Assembly: GCA_026874595.1 (NCBI GenBank)
Contig: CM049318.1
Span: 36,167,956 to 36,231,955 of the forward strand
Direction of reading: 5' to 3'
Length of the DNA: 64,000 bases
Source of the DNA: Sipunculus nudus
Lineage: Eukaryota > Annelida > Sipuncula > Golfingiida > Sipunculidae
Shown: positions 1 through 39,960 of the stretch, piece by piece
Position numbering within the stretch: position 1 is the first letter of the stretch
Layout: each line of letters opens with the position of its first letter
Notes under the pieces: model-generated
Databases searched by the model: none
Told to the model about the DNA's origin: nothing
What the model saw: only the letters and a program-made list of their open reading frames with translations
Translations under genes and position numbers: made by a program

Positions 1-1178
1 AAAACAGGTATAAATTAACAACTAATAACATACATGCTAATCTCAAATTTCTTATAATAAGGATATTTGCATTGGACTCTGACTTTGACTTGGGTATCAA
101 ATGACTCAGACTGAAGAGGGTGATCTTGGACTCCAGGACTCGGGCTTGCACTTGGACAAGAGTGGCATGGACTCGGACTTACACTCCAACTCAGTGAACT
201 GTACTGCACCACTGTTGTTTTAACTGCTAATGTCATGGTGTCTGCAAGCCTAGGTCTTAACGGGCCAAAGTTCACAATAACAGAAACCATCCATCCTAAT
301 GCATTTATATCATGGTAAATAGCCAATAATCTATAACATTAGGCTACGAATGATGATTAACATGAAAGAATACATGTGAACTCACAAACCAAACTGAAAA
401 TCAATCTCTATTGTAATGAGTTATTCCCTGTATCGCGTACAAGTTGTTATCCAATAATCCATATGAGCCATGCTTGTATGCCTGCTGTCAGAAATTCAAC
501 AAAAATGCATTGCCATTTACCAAATCTGCTCAGCTGAATTTTTTTTTTCTCATACATTGTAGTTATTGTTAGAAAGTATACTAAAAATGCTAACAATTGG
601 TATGGATTTTGTCATGTGACAGCGTACTTTTAGGCCATGAGGTATTGTCAAAAATTACTTATTTGCAGCCTCATAGAGAATTACAGTGTGGTCCTTGACA
701 CAAGATGTAGGGGTATTCTGACTTTAATACTCTGGTCGCAGACTTACTAGTGTCAGAGGGCTGAAATGGTGCTATTTTAAAGCTAGGTCCCTCAAAACTA
801 CTCAAGACTGATACAATTATTTTCATACTACAGTTGTGTGGTACCAGTGATAACTTATTACTGTTATCCATGTGACATGTATCAGATGCCTTTTTGTCAT
901 TAATTGAGGAAATTTAAAATATGGTATATTAAATGATGTATATAGAGACATGTTTTTATTGTTTCAATTCTGCCAGCATTATTTGATCACACATGGTTTT
1001 ATGCAACAACTTTAATCATCAAGGGCAGTGCCAAAATATTCTAGATTTATTCAACTTTCCTTATCAATTCACAGTTTCTTTGGAACTTAAAAATTGGCTC
1101 TGTTTTTGCAGAGTAATACATATGCCCTTTGATTAAACAGCATAAAAATAACAGAAAGATTTTTTTCATCATTAATAG
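1..1178. other. 5' flank or intron of the UBX-LRR gene
   Basis: No exon is supported here. The first recognised exon starts in mid-domain at 1179, so this stretch is most likely intron of the same gene. At about 65-200 there is a degenerate run of GACTCGGACTT-like words (gactttgacttggg, gactcgggcttgcac, gactcggacttacac). A similar patch recurs near 5848-5870, so it may be a dispersed low-complexity repeat. Confidence 0.5.
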
Positions 1179-27721
<26,543 letters not shown>

Positions 27722-28745
27722 AACCATGGCAACCAGCCATGCTCATGATCTCCAGATTACAGATTACTGCCCTGCATCATTGTTTAATTAAACTCTAAAA
27801 ATTGACTGACTAGCTGATAAGTTAGGATTAAGTTATCTCTGATATTGTTCCTTTGTTATGTACACTGATCGTTCCCATATATGTTTATAATATAAAGTGG
27901 AACGGGTCTGACAGCCCCTAGCCCATAAAAATGGATTCCTTAATTGCTTTTTTCTCAGTGACTGACGCTATGTAGAGTCCATAGATTGCCCCTGCATTTA
28001 ACAATGATTATAACAATCCATACACATTTGTGATTTAACATATTTCCATTGATTACTGTTCAGTATGTCTTATGTGTATTGAATATTTGACCAGTGAAAA
28101 ACATTACTGTCTTGTTCACAGCGCTATTTTGCACCCAGGAAGTGAACAATGTGCATAGAATAGTACACAAACCTGACCCATTGCACAGGACTTCCGCCAA
28201 ATGCAAGACGGCTACTGGGCTGTTTATGTTTCAGTTCTCTCTGGACAAATAAGTCAATATTTGATATACAGGTGCTTCATGCTTTCCAGAAAGGTTATGT
28301 TTTATTACTGGACTTTTAACATACAACATAATGTTAAAATTGGTATGTAACAACCTTAGGCAATATTTTTGTTTAGTTTCCTTTCTAAGAGTAACATATG
28401 GTTTCGTGTTGCGTCACCCTCGGCGGTTAATAAGCTCAATGTCTATTAAGACCACCCTTGAGTGAACCAAATGCATACACATTGGTCACAACTGATTGTC
28501 ATGCAGTGAATTAACACCACTTTTAGCTTGTCCCACAGGTGGTCATATTACACAGGTGTCACTGTACTTGACTGTCAACTTTGTCAATTGTTTCAGGAAC
28601 TTTCAGGCGGTTTTAACTGACCAGTTTGTCGTTTGCATTTGTGTTATTGATTGGAAGAATGTGAAGTCAATGTGTAATCTTCTAGGTTTGCAGCATTGAT
28701 AAATTGTGTTAAACAAACAAAATAAAAAACTGAGCCTCCATTTTG
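27722..28745 (+). other. 3' untranslated region of UBX-LRR gene
   Basis: Runs from the TGA to just past the poly(A) signal at 28721. No repeat is recognised. The open frame at 28496-28699 lies within it and has no support. Confidence 0.6.
28721..28726 (+). promoter_or_regulatory. Poly(A) signal AATAAA
   Basis: First canonical AATAAA downstream of the TGA in an open UTR context. Alternative signals lie near 28913 (ataataaata) and 29091 (gaaataaat). Confidence 0.5.
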
Positions 28746-31700
28746 TGCCACCTCTCCAATTGAACACTTTATATAAAAAGAATGCACTATGAACATTTCA
28801 CTTTATGACCACTATTGAAGCGAAGTGTTTTCACCGTTGTTTTTTTTATTAATTTGTTTGTTAGCAATGAAGCTGAAATGTTGTTGATGGTGACGTTGAA
28901 ATTACTAACCATAATAAATAATGATATGCAGTAGAGTGTCGTTTATCGGAAAAGCTTTACCAGAGCACCAGTCTATACCAGATACTGACAGTTACGAATT
29001 TATGAAGCTCGTCCAACATAAACCTTGGCAACAGCACTTTTGTTAGTTTTTTTCATCCATTTAATCAGTTCATCATGTAAAATAATTTGAAATAAATACC
29101 TAATTGCCCTTAAAAATCAGAATTCATTTCATTGTTAATATTTTTGTCATTTTTTTAACAGATAAATGGTAAAAATGTTGGTTCTCAGTTTTTAGAATCA
29201 GATAAATAATTTTCCAGAAAAATGGTGTTCGGATTAATGGCCTCTACTATAATTTAGTGTAGATCCTCGTCAGTGCATTTAGGTTTTTCCATCAAGTGAC
29301 ATACAATGATTATTGTGAAAATAAAACCACCATGAACAGGACGCCTTAATAACACAGGTGAAATATGTTTATACCGCAGCGTCGTTGGCATCGCATTATT
29401 CATCATTGTACTGTTTCAAGGCAAAACAACATTAACAGATCTTTTATATAAGTCAACGATTGGTATAAGCAATGAGAATTTTTTTTAAATATCTGCCTGT
29501 AATGAACAAGAATTGTCATTCGTTTAAATGGTTTGATGTTCCTGGGGAATTTCAACACATTTTGTTTTTTTCGCGCCCATATCAATCATTCGTACAGTGA
29601 AAGATACAATATGTGAATTTTAACCCCGCGAATATGAAGCCAACCACTGCATATGATAAACAAGAACCGGCTGGAACAATATTATATAATAGATATGTCA
29701 TTCCAAAAGGCTTTTTTGAGATTTGTGATTGGGAAAGATGCACAAAGCAGTCAGGTATTTGACTTTATCCAAGAAACTCTGATCTGTGAAATAATGTGTT
29801 TGCTTATATGCCTTTTATGGAGAGGATATATGTATATATCAGCCGAACACATCAAAAACTGTATATGCAAAATACGTAATTCATGGTAAAATGGCACTGC
29901 AATATCTGTAAGCAAACCTGTGCAAAAGTTAAGATTGTTTCAAATGAACGGAAATCATTATTATTCAAACTGCAGTCATTAATATGCTCTGAAATACATA
30001 TGTTAATTTCAAAATGAATCGGGGTCATTTTTATTCTATTGAACGTAGAATTTAAAATAAACCATATTTCTTACTATATTCTTTAATGCACAAATGTAAT
30101 TAAACCAGAATCATTACTATTCTCTGAAGTTATACTTTTCTGTGGAATTCGCTCACGCTGGCTTTTAGTACTAGAAGAGTTTGCTTTAAGAGAGAAGATA
30201 TGGATAGCTGTATAAAGCATTAGATTCAAGGGCTTGATGCAGTTGCTGTATGAGAAACAGATAGAACCCTCCGTGGTTGGTGATCAAAACTCGGTTAACG
30301 TTTCGGGTATCTGCAGTTGGACAGGGTTTCCTTGATTTAGCTTTATGCTTTCTAATTCTAACTCTCGTCCCCAATCCCACCTCCAATCGTATTTAATCAA
30401 ATCAACTACATGATAAACAACGAAATTTCGATGGAACATCTGTATACTTCTGTATTGTATAAAGTAGATTTCAAACTTCCATTTCCAATTGGCTTGATTT
30501 AAAACTGGCATGCTTTCACGAATACTACCTATTAAGACTGACCTGCAGGAATTCCTATTTGAACATAAATTCTAACCGGAGTAATTATTTCCACTTTGAA
30601 CATGGTATCTAACTGAATATTATGAATTTACAAAGGCGCAGTTTGTGACAAATGATTTCAGTTAATTTGAATTTATACATGCATGTGATGAACATGTCGG
30701 GCTCATTATATACTATAGCATGCAATGTTTGTGGGAACTTGTTGCGTTTGAAATGGTCATTTTTTCATTGACCCTACAGTATGCAGCAATACTGATATTT
30801 TAGTATATCTAGAAATCAGAATCAGAATGTTGTTAACAAATTAGATAAAAAGGTTTGAAAGTTCATTCCAAAAGGAAATAGTAATGTGCATACGTTGGGT
30901 TTTTATGAAACGAGAAAGTACAGTTTGATAATCTATTTTTATTCTAATTAGGTATCAATTCCCTCCATCTTTTGTTAAATGAACAGTGATTTCCGGATTG
31001 AAACTTGTTACCAACTTTAAACAGACCGTAAAGAAAATAATTTTATTTTCATGAAATAAAGCACAAAGTTTTGTATCATAATTGTCAGTTTTGTAAATAC
31101 ATAGCTTGTACAAAAATAGATATTATGAAGGTAATTGTAAATTCAGGGCAACTGTATTTCTTTTTTTAATACTCCACCTTCTCTTTGTCAATATTTTTTT
31201 CAGGGAAATTCCTTGTTAAAAAATGGGAGAAAATCAACATTAGCAGTTGTACAGATTCCCGCTCCCGTTTTTCGTGGATATTTTTGCAAATTGAAACCAG
31301 GTCCTTTGTAATGTTACTGATTTGTGCTTTTCATCGGAAACTTCCCGCTAGATAAATATCCAAAATGGCAGGTGAACAGGGGAAGATGGGAAAAAAAGGG
31401 TATTTGTATTGCAACAGTCTCTTAAAGTACATGGATTTCACGGTGGTTCGAACCGACCCGTGCTATCCACGCATCTGTTATAGGCTGTTTATGTATTGCT
31501 GTATGAGTAATTTATACATCTCGGTGGATGTGTGGAAAAGTCGATAAGACTTATTGAACGTTCGATAAGAATTATGTTAATTATATGTTACCTGCGCATG
31601 GCACGTTGGGTCTGTATAGTTCATCGACTCACAAAATAAACTGATTATTCAGACCTGTATTTTCTTGTGTGTGTGTGTGTGTGTGTGTGATATTGTAGAT

Positions 31701-32030
31701 TGTCAAGAAGTGTATTAATTATGTTTTATTCAACAAGTTACTAATCAATCGTATTGATGTCAAGAAGTGTATTAATTCAAAAATTAAACGAAACTTACCA
31801 AGTTGAAGTTTGATTGGAATTCTGTCGATCCTTGAGTTTGCATTAATTATGTTTTATTCAACAAGTTACTAGTCAGTCATATTGTGATGGTATCTATAAG
31901 ACAGTTCTTATCATGCCATTATTTGGGCGCCACCCGTATGTCCGCACCTCTGTTAACCCTACCAACCATATCTAATGAATCTTCATTATACTGACTCTGG
32001 TACTTAACCAAACCATCTTGCCTGAGTTTT
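28746..32030. other. Intergenic, no convincing gene
   Basis: AT-rich. A (GT)n run is at about 31668-31690. A direct repeat of attatgttttattcaacaag appears near 31719 and 31847. An ATG in good context at 31365 (MAGEQGKMGKK then a possible GT donor at 31400) could be a first exon, but nothing confirms it. Confidence 0.45.
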
Positions 32031-34293
32031 TAGCTCAGCTGACTTTCAGTCATGCTGGGCTATAGCGATGGGTCTTTGTCCGTCGTCCTTTCGTCTGTCC
32101 GGCCGTTAGCAGGGCACAAATCGTAACCGTAGGGGCTAGGGCCATGAAACCTTTGCAGTCTTAGAGGTTCTAAAAAGATCTCCTTGCAAACCTGTGTTTG
32201 CACCCCCCAGAAATAATTTTTTTAGCCAAAATTTTCATCCCAAACCTTCCATCTTTGACATACAGCTCACCTACCAACAGGGGAAGAACCATAATTATTT
32301 TGAGGTCACATGGTCAAAGGTTAAGGTCACAGAACCAACTTCTTTGAAAAGCCTGTGGATGCATTTTAAGCCAAACCTTTCATCCCAATTCTTTGATCTT
32401 TCACATATAGCTCACTACTAATTGGGAGAAGAATCCTATAGATGTTGAGGTCACAAGGTCAAAGGTCAGGGTCACAGGATCCACTTCTTTGAAAAGGTTG
32501 TGGACAGCACCCTCTTCTTGCGTGGAGTTATTTTCAGGCAAACTTTTCAATCTATACTTTCCATCTGTCATATATGGCTTACCTACCAGTAGGGGAAGGC
32601 CTATTGATGTTGAGTTCAAAAAGTCAAAGGTCAAAGTCACAATATTGTTCTAAATGCTTGTGAACATATTTCAAGTGAAACTGTTCAACCCAAACCTTCA
32701 GTCTTTCACATATGCCACATCTATGCATCACTCAGTGTGATTCAAACTTCATATTTATGGGTCTTTTTGCATGAAGAAATAACTAATTGATTTTGAGGTC
32801 AGCTGGTCAGGAGGTTAAAGGTTGCAGGTCTAAGTTATTCACTCATTGGTTGCCAAGTAATTACACCCAGCCAGATGTAATTGGTTAGTAGTTACCCATC
32901 ATTTAGAAAGAATCCAGTTGATATGTGGGCAAAAGGCCAAGGTCATAGGTCAGGTCAACTTATTTTGTAGACCATCTCTATTTTTCTTGTATATATAAGC
33001 TTGCACTCCAGCTGGTACATCTCACCGTGTGGCTGTAATTGTGAGTGACACTGGTGACATATGACTCCCTTTTGTATCAGGCTATTAAGTGATAAGGCTG
33101 AGTGATAAGTACCTCTTACTGCATAACAAAACACTGTTGTTGGAATACTTCAGCCAGGAATTAACACTATGAGAGTATAGTATTAAGGTTTAGCTACTGA
33201 TTTATAAGATGATGGGAACATTTTGCAGTTTATTTTATGGAATCATAGCAATAAACTTAGTTTCCTAGATATCTGAATATTTTTATATAAATCACCACAT
33301 ATAAAAGCAAGTGTTTGTTCTCATAATATGTGGATGTGTACTTGATTTAGGATGGCTTTATTTTATTACAAGACTCTTAGTCATGCTTTCTGCATTTCTT
33401 TTCTTTCAGGTTTTGCAGTTTACCAACCCTGCTGACACCATTGAAAAGCAGAGTGATAATAAAAAATATTGGACCTACACTTTTACATTTGCATATCTAT
33501 AAATCTGACATGAGCGCCTGAACATGCCTTTTGAATTGTTTTGGACATTCATTACTGTAACATCATTTGGAGAATTTGCCCCAAGTTTGGTCTCTTATTG
33601 GAGGATGTGTGATATCAAATGTCAGACTTGTCAGAAATCCATTATGTCTGCCAGTTAGCCACCTTAGAAATCCTTTTTTCAGTGCAGTTTCAGTAATTTT
33701 CCTTCAATTTTTGGTCCGATTTAGAGAATGGTTGTTGTCTGATTTCAGACCTGTCAGAAGTCCAAAATGGCCACCAGGCAACCATCTTTAAATTCCTTTT
33801 GATCATATTATCTCAAGAACTGTTAAAGTGAAGGCAGATGGACGTATATTAATGTAATCTTGCAAAGGATTGGGTCAAATATTTCTTAATAAATATTATC
33901 ATCATATATGAAAGTGCAGTACGGTTGGCTTGTATTGAATAAAAATTCATACAGAAGCACCTGTTTCTCAATAATTCTTGCATGGATTTCCTTGATTTTT
34001 TGCTATATATTTTGATCTTATATTTGCCCTTTGTGGGTGTTCCTTTTGAGACTGACAGGTATCAAGTAAGCTATGGGAATAGTTCTGGATACCTTAACAA
34101 TCATACATTTTCCTCAGACCATCAATTCACTGTGTTTTAACCAGACATAGGTGATATATATTTCTGTTGTCGTAGAAAATGTCAACAAATTGGCAAATTG
34201 GTTCTTCAAAATTTGACTGGAAGTTGTGAATCTCAGCCCATGATGTCGCAGGTCATGCTTGGCAGCTGAGCGTCATGACCCATGGGTCACTTG
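32031..34293 (+). mobile_element. Family C element, long copy
   Basis: 5' end TAGCTCAGCTGACTTTCAGT, (CYGT)n at about 32076-32105, then core units of about 155 bp (tttcatcccaaaccttcca, gaggtcacatggtcaaaggt) to about 32700. Diverged interior follows, and the 3' end is gcagctgagcgtcatgaccc then atgggtcacTTG before TT. An exon-like open segment lies inside at 33410-33502. Confidence 0.65.
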
Positions 34294-35070
34294 TTATATA
34301 ATGAGGTCGGAGATCATTTACCTCATTCTGATGATGCAGCGCTAGGTTACATAGACTTAACATGGATTTCACAAGTTCTGTTTGACTGTTGTCACTTTAC
34401 CATCTCCCCCGGGAGTTCGATACTTGGCAAAACCTGTTTATATATTTAATGATGAATAAGTCATCAGACTTTGATTTTTGGGGGGTTTCATTCAAAAATG
34501 GCCAAGTACATGTATGTATTAAAATGTACCATTCGGTGTCGCTATGACAACTTAAAAGAATCGAATTGATTCATTAAATGGAACTTGCCGTCTATATTTA
34601 TCATTAAAGTATCTTCTCTTAATTAGACATTCAACACGTAGGACAAACGGAATGCTCGATTCAGCTAATTAAAATTATATATTTCCTCGATCTGCTCGTA
34701 TTAAACGCCAAATTTATCTCTCTCGTAAATTTGTAATCCTAAAATTTGGACAGACTGTGCAAACGAATCAGCGTGTGTCCGGTGTATGGTAATCCTAAAC
34801 CTGATTTATATATATAATATTTCATGGTAAACTGAGAAATGGAACCGATAATTTAAAAGTATCTCTTTCTTATTATTAATATATTTCATTTCAAATATAT
34901 AATTATATAAATATTTGAATATCAGGGAGATGATTACATGGACCCAGAAGCGGATTCAGAAGGGGGGGGGAGCAGTTATCCGGACCCCCCTTTTTCAGCC
35001 ACCATAACCTTTTTTTAAGGGTTTCCAGTGGCGGATCATTAAATTCGAGAATAGGGGGGGGAGAGTTTTA

Positions 35071-35072
<2 letters not shown>
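34294..35072. other. Intergenic with element-terminus-like words
   Basis: At 34944-35060 the words agcggattcagaaggggggg and cagtggcggatcattaaa recur. This motif (CAGTGGCGGAT with a G run) also appears reversed at 63118-63134 and looks like the terminus of a dispersed element. Otherwise AT-rich. Confidence 0.4.

Positions 35073-35136
<64 letters not shown>
35073..35136. repeat. (AT)n microsatellite
   Basis: Uninterrupted 64-bp AT run. Confidence 0.95.
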
Positions 35137-35138
<2 letters not shown>

Positions 35139-35494
35139 AGGTTGGGTCCTATTACAGGGGTTCTATGACTATTAATTTTCTTATTAATCCATCTGTCACT
35201 ATTACTATTACAACATTATTTAATCTATTACTTTTCCTATTACTATTACTTGGCTTCTGTTACTATAACTTTACTATAAAAAAATGATATTAGGATATTC
35301 TGACCTTGCCCTTAACATATTACCCAACCTATTCCTTGGAGGTGAAGCTTTCGCATGTTTGTATATTTAAATTGTAATTCTTGTGACTTTTGTCCTTAGT
35401 CAAAATTAAAGGTGACTAGGTTTACAAAGTGTAAACAAAATGATGTTTCTCTAGCAATTAATACGCACAATTTTGCCAAATTCTGGATCATTTC

Positions 35495-36135
35495 CAGCTG
35501 GTCCATGATCAGCACATTATAGACTCAGCTCCTGTTAATTCCCATTTGACATAAATAAAGACCCTATCTTTTATACTGAATTATACATTTCACACACTGT
35601 TTAATCGTTGTCCTTAATTAAAAATTAAAACTAGAAGGATTAAAAAATTCTATAGTATAAATGACAACTTCAAAAGTCACAGCGTTCACAAATAATTTCT
35701 ATTCTGGTTGATTTGACATTGATCGTCCAGGTCAAGGTCACCAGTGTTCGAGCTCCTGAAAATCAATTAATGTTTTAAATCTGAGGAAAAAATATATTGA
35801 TACCAAGATAAGTTTGGGATTATTTCCAGCCAGTTCATGATCAGTACAAAATAGACGCAGCTCCTGTAAATTCCTATTCACCATAAATAAAGACACTATC
35901 TTTTATATTGAATTATATATTTCACACACTGTTTAATTGATTAAAGGTTTCTGTCGCAAATAACACAAACACTTTGGCTAAGTTCAGCATTATTTCCAGC
36001 TAGTTCATGATCAGTAAGGGTGTAGGACAAAAGAACCCCGACCAGTGCGACATATACCCAGGTCTTCTTGGTTCATATTCACCATAGTTAAAAGACACTA
36101 TCTTTTACATTTTTATTATACATTGCACAACATTT
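35495..36135. repeat. Three imperfect tandem units
   Basis: The block tttccagctggtccatgatc, agactcagctcctgt, aataaagaccctatctttta, cacacactgtttaat occurs at about 35498-35605, again at about 35822-35940 and, diverged with an internal change, at about 35991-36130. No ORF. Confidence 0.6.
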
Positions 36136-37423
36136 TCAACAGAAAATTAAATAAACATGTTCAAGTAAAGCACGGTTTTATAAGAAAAAATGTAAGGTTG
36201 GAACAATCCTGAAACATAAAATATTAAAGGAATGTTTGGTACAATGAAGTGTAGTCCTAATTAAATAGGATCAGTTCCTGTTCAACACGATATTAATGAA
36301 GTAATATGTATGTATATCTGTATATCATTTAATTATAGAACACGATGTGCACAAAGTCCTTTTTGCTTGTAACATTCACATAAATCTATTCATGTTTATA
36401 AGAACGTGAATATTGAAAATATTGTTTATTGAAAATATTGTGTCTACCACAGTTTTATAACATCTCGTTAGATTCGTCAATTTTTATTAATCTTGAGCAG
36501 GTGTTAATTACACATAAAAAACAGATTTTCATGCACACTACTGCATGGATAGTACAGACAGAGCCTCATTCACTCTCTGTGACACCTATAGTTAATTCAT
36601 CACAGGTATGGCGATCAGACTGTGACATAGTGTCTATGCTTCTGGGGCACTCAGGCATCAGCAGAACTGCTGCAGCAATCTCTAACCTCAACTGATAATA
36701 GCTTGTGTTACGACCCATAATGTAATAACCGGCCCATAATGTAATAACGGCCCATATTGTAATAAAAACGACCCATAATGTAATAAACATACCCTGCCCA
36801 TATTGTAATAAAACTGGCCTATACTGTAATAACGGCCCATAATGTAATAATAAACGGCCCGTAATGTAATAAAGGCCCATATTGTAATAAAAACGACCCA
36901 TATTGTAATAATCATACCCTACCCATAGTGTAATAATATGGTAAGTGGGAAAAACGGCCCATATTGTTATAACACATCTTTAAGCTCAAGAATAGTCCCA
37001 AATCTAACAGGCGAAATTTCGTTTGAGAATACCTTCTAAAATGACAGCCATTTTGGTTTCTCATTAGTATAAGTGCAGTCATAATGGAAATCCAGTGAAT
37101 CAGTCAACATTTATGTTGTCTACGTAAATTTGACATGAATTTAATCATAATCTTCTAAACTTCATTTTTTTACAATATCTTTCCTTTCTGCACCTTTTAG
37201 CCCCGACCATGCTGATTTCAGTAAAGGTGAGGTAAAGTTAGTACAATGTTACTCATTTTTTATCACGGTATTGGCCATTATTATAATATTGGCCGTTTTT
37301 ACAACAAAATAGGCCATTTCTACTACAATTATGACTATTGTTACGATATGGGACGGTTATGGTTATTACAATATGAGTCTGAATAACGATCGTAATAATA
37401 ACCGTCCCATATTGTAATAACGG

Positions 37424-37426
<3 letters not shown>

Positions 37427-37507
<81 letters not shown>
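37427..37507. repeat. Compound (AT)n(GA)n microsatellite
   Basis: AT run 37427-37468 followed directly by a GA run 37469-37507, inside the foldback element. Confidence 0.95.
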
Positions 37508-37510
<3 letters not shown>

Positions 37511-39012
37511 CTAAACCCCTAACAACAGTCCAACGGAATGGGGTGAGGCATATGGTTCAGATTCATTTCGTAAATAGCGACATTTCTGTATTTCTTTGAG
37601 GCCACGACATTTACATAATGATATGAATTGTAATTAGCAAAAATAGTAAATAGCAATTTAGCGCATGACTGACAAAAGTAACTGGGAAGCAAACTTTACT
37701 CCTTTCCCACGCATTTACTAATACCGATCATTTGCGGGTAACCGGGGGGGGGGGGGGGGCTGGTGTTAGACCGTGAGGAGTGGGGTTGGGGCTGGGGTAG
37801 CGGGTAGGGTGGATCGAGAAGGCTGAGGGAGGCTTCACTTGCGATCGCTCGGCGATTGTAAACATCTGGTTTTACATGATTTGTACAAGTAATTGTTATA
37901 ATTACTGGCAGGCACTCTCCATGGCTCAGCTGGTGGCGTTCGGTAGTCTTTAGGCCTATAGGTCTTTATAATTGTTCGTCGATCCTTTAGGTAGACAAAA
38001 TAACTGTCAGTCTTATAGTGCTTCAGTATAACATATCAAGATAGGTCTTGAAAAAGTTTTGTTTTGTTTTTATACTACACTACTGAGTTAAACCTTATCT
38101 GTAGAACGTTTCTGAGTTTGAAGGAATATGGTATATATTTTGTTGTGGATGCAACCGCTTCTTTAACTAATCTTAACCTGTTTCCATATCTGTATAAATC
38201 TATTTCGGTTTGGAATTCGTGACAGGGCGATAGCACACGCTTCCTGTCATTTATATTATTTCCTGGAGTCAAATAACTATTTGGTGACAGGTAACTACCG
38301 CACCTGCGGGTCCTGAGTGTGTAATCACCCCAATTACTGGGTCAAAACATGGAGGAACTCGCCAAATTTTGCACGCGTTTGTGAGTGATACACGGGCACA
38401 GCCGTCCCATTATGCAGATCGCTCACCTTGGATGGTGGCCGAACATGACAAATCTCACCGCTCCTCGCCTGATATTTGAACACCCAATCTCCCCGCTGTG
38501 CCCTGTGCTCTACCTCTAGAAAAGAGAAACCGGTATTTTCATGTTTTGTTGTTTGGGCGTTTGATTAAATTGTATCAGTGTCACTCTTGAAGCGCATCCA
38601 GGTTTTAACTTCAAATACGTGTATTGAAAGCTCTTAATCTATACGACGTGTTATACATATTGACCTAAGACTTCATAACCTATGCATATATGTGCACAAA
38701 AAAACTTTTATTCTTGACTGATTTTTTCTTATCATAGAATATAAGAAAATATGATCTCTCGATTTCTAATCGATGGCAGTCAGTCCGTGGGTAGACACAG
38801 GACAAATTGCAGCAGTACATACTTTTATACTTTCTAGATCTAGGGAGGTTTCGAGAGATCATATGAAATATTCTCTATGATACATCGGGCAAAACGCACT
38901 GAAATTTAAATTTTCTTTTTATAGTTTTAACAAGAATTAAAATAAAATGTATACAAAATTAGAGTTTTGAAGGTTTATCTGATAAAATTGTCAAAATATT
39001 TACATTTTTGGG

Positions 39013-39015
<3 letters not shown>

Positions 39016-39067
<52 letters not shown>
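39016..39067. repeat. (TA)n microsatellite
   Basis: TA run inside the foldback element. It produces a YIYIYI-type false reading frame. Confidence 0.95.
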
Positions 39068-39069
<2 letters not shown>

Positions 39070-39200
39070 AGTATATTAGCTTTAATGGACTCCTAAATCA
39101 TAGAAATGTACCCAGGAGAAGGTGTTTTCAGCAAACCAAAATTACATTCAATACCTGTTTTTGTTGGGTTTTATACAGACGCCAACAAAATACTACAACC

Positions 39201-39201
<1 letters not shown>

Positions 39202-39244
<43 letters not shown>
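39202..39244. repeat. (TA)n microsatellite
   Basis: Second TA run in the foldback element, also the source of false open frames. Confidence 0.95.
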
Positions 39245-39247
<3 letters not shown>

Positions 39248-39960
39248 TTTTAAAAATTATCCTGTAAATACTTTATCATCACATTTAGACACTGATTCAA
39301 TAAAAGGATAAACGTGAATCATTGCCATATTTCGCTGATATAAGCTTGGTCACAGTTTTAAACAGTTAGTAATTATGTATATCCAGTGATTTTTCATACT
39401 TGTATGTTCACTTACACATTCGTGTCACTAGAAGTCAATGTTTGAATTGCCTAAGTTAATTTGCATGAAATTTTAATTTTAAAATTAATTGCCGTTTTAT
39501 CCACCTGCGATTTTATTACAATATGGGCAGGGTATGGTTATTACAATATGGGCCGTTTTTATTACATTATGGGCCGTTATTACATTATGGGTCGTTTTTA
39601 TTACAATATGGGCCGTTATTACATTTTGGGCCGGTTATTACATTATGGGTCGTAACAGCTTGCCCCAAATAATGTGTAACCTGGCAAAGAACTACTGCCA
39701 CGTTTGCTGACCAAGCCTAATTAATGAATCTACAAACAAGCCAAGGGTTTATTTAATTGTTTATCATCTCAAATCAGTGCCGGAGGCCCGTGCCCACTGG
39801 ACCATGACAGCAACTAATCACACTACAACTTTAGCCTTTACATGTGTTTCAAAATAATCAAACATACGCTCCACCCCTAACATATTTTAGTCAAGGGTTG
39901 TAATAGTTAAAGTGATAACTATTATTCTATTACTTTGGGTTCTATCTATTACATATAGGA

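Larger units (their letters stand above)
36706..39657. mobile_element. Foldback-type element with tandem-repeat inverted ends
   Basis: Left end TGTTACGACCCATAATGTAA and right end ..GGGTCGTAACA are reverse complements for about 150 bp or more. Both flanks carry GCTTG (36701-36705 and 39658-39662), a possible 5-bp target duplication. The ends are arrays of about 18-22 bp units (cccatattgtaataa with short spacers). A further inverted cluster sits at about 37260-37420. The middle holds TA/GA microsatellites, a G-rich stretch and GC-richer DNA near 38280-38520, but no transposase-like ORF. The resemblance is to Foldback/Galileo-type elements; the superfamily is unresolved. Confidence 0.7.

Noticed and set aside
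28496-28699. 67-codon frame MSCSELTPLLACPTGG..
   Set aside because: Within the probable 3' UTR, with no family likeness.
31365-31547. Frame starting MAGEQGKMGKKGYL
   Set aside because: Good start context, but no second exon could be joined with confidence; noted only as a possible first exon.
36566-36915. Minus-strand frames of YITIWAV/MGRYY type and a possible last exon ending in DELTIGVTESE
   Set aside because: The first part is the foldback repeat array. The possible exon has a poor acceptor and no partner exon.
36706-36980. CRISPR-like regular short repeats
   Set aside because: Units are contiguous with 2-6 base spacers, not unique spacers of 30 bases, the host is eukaryotic, and the array is mirrored at 39500-39657.
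38967-39311. 114-codon plus-strand open frame
   Set aside because: Mostly two (TA)n runs translated as YIYIYI inside the foldback element.
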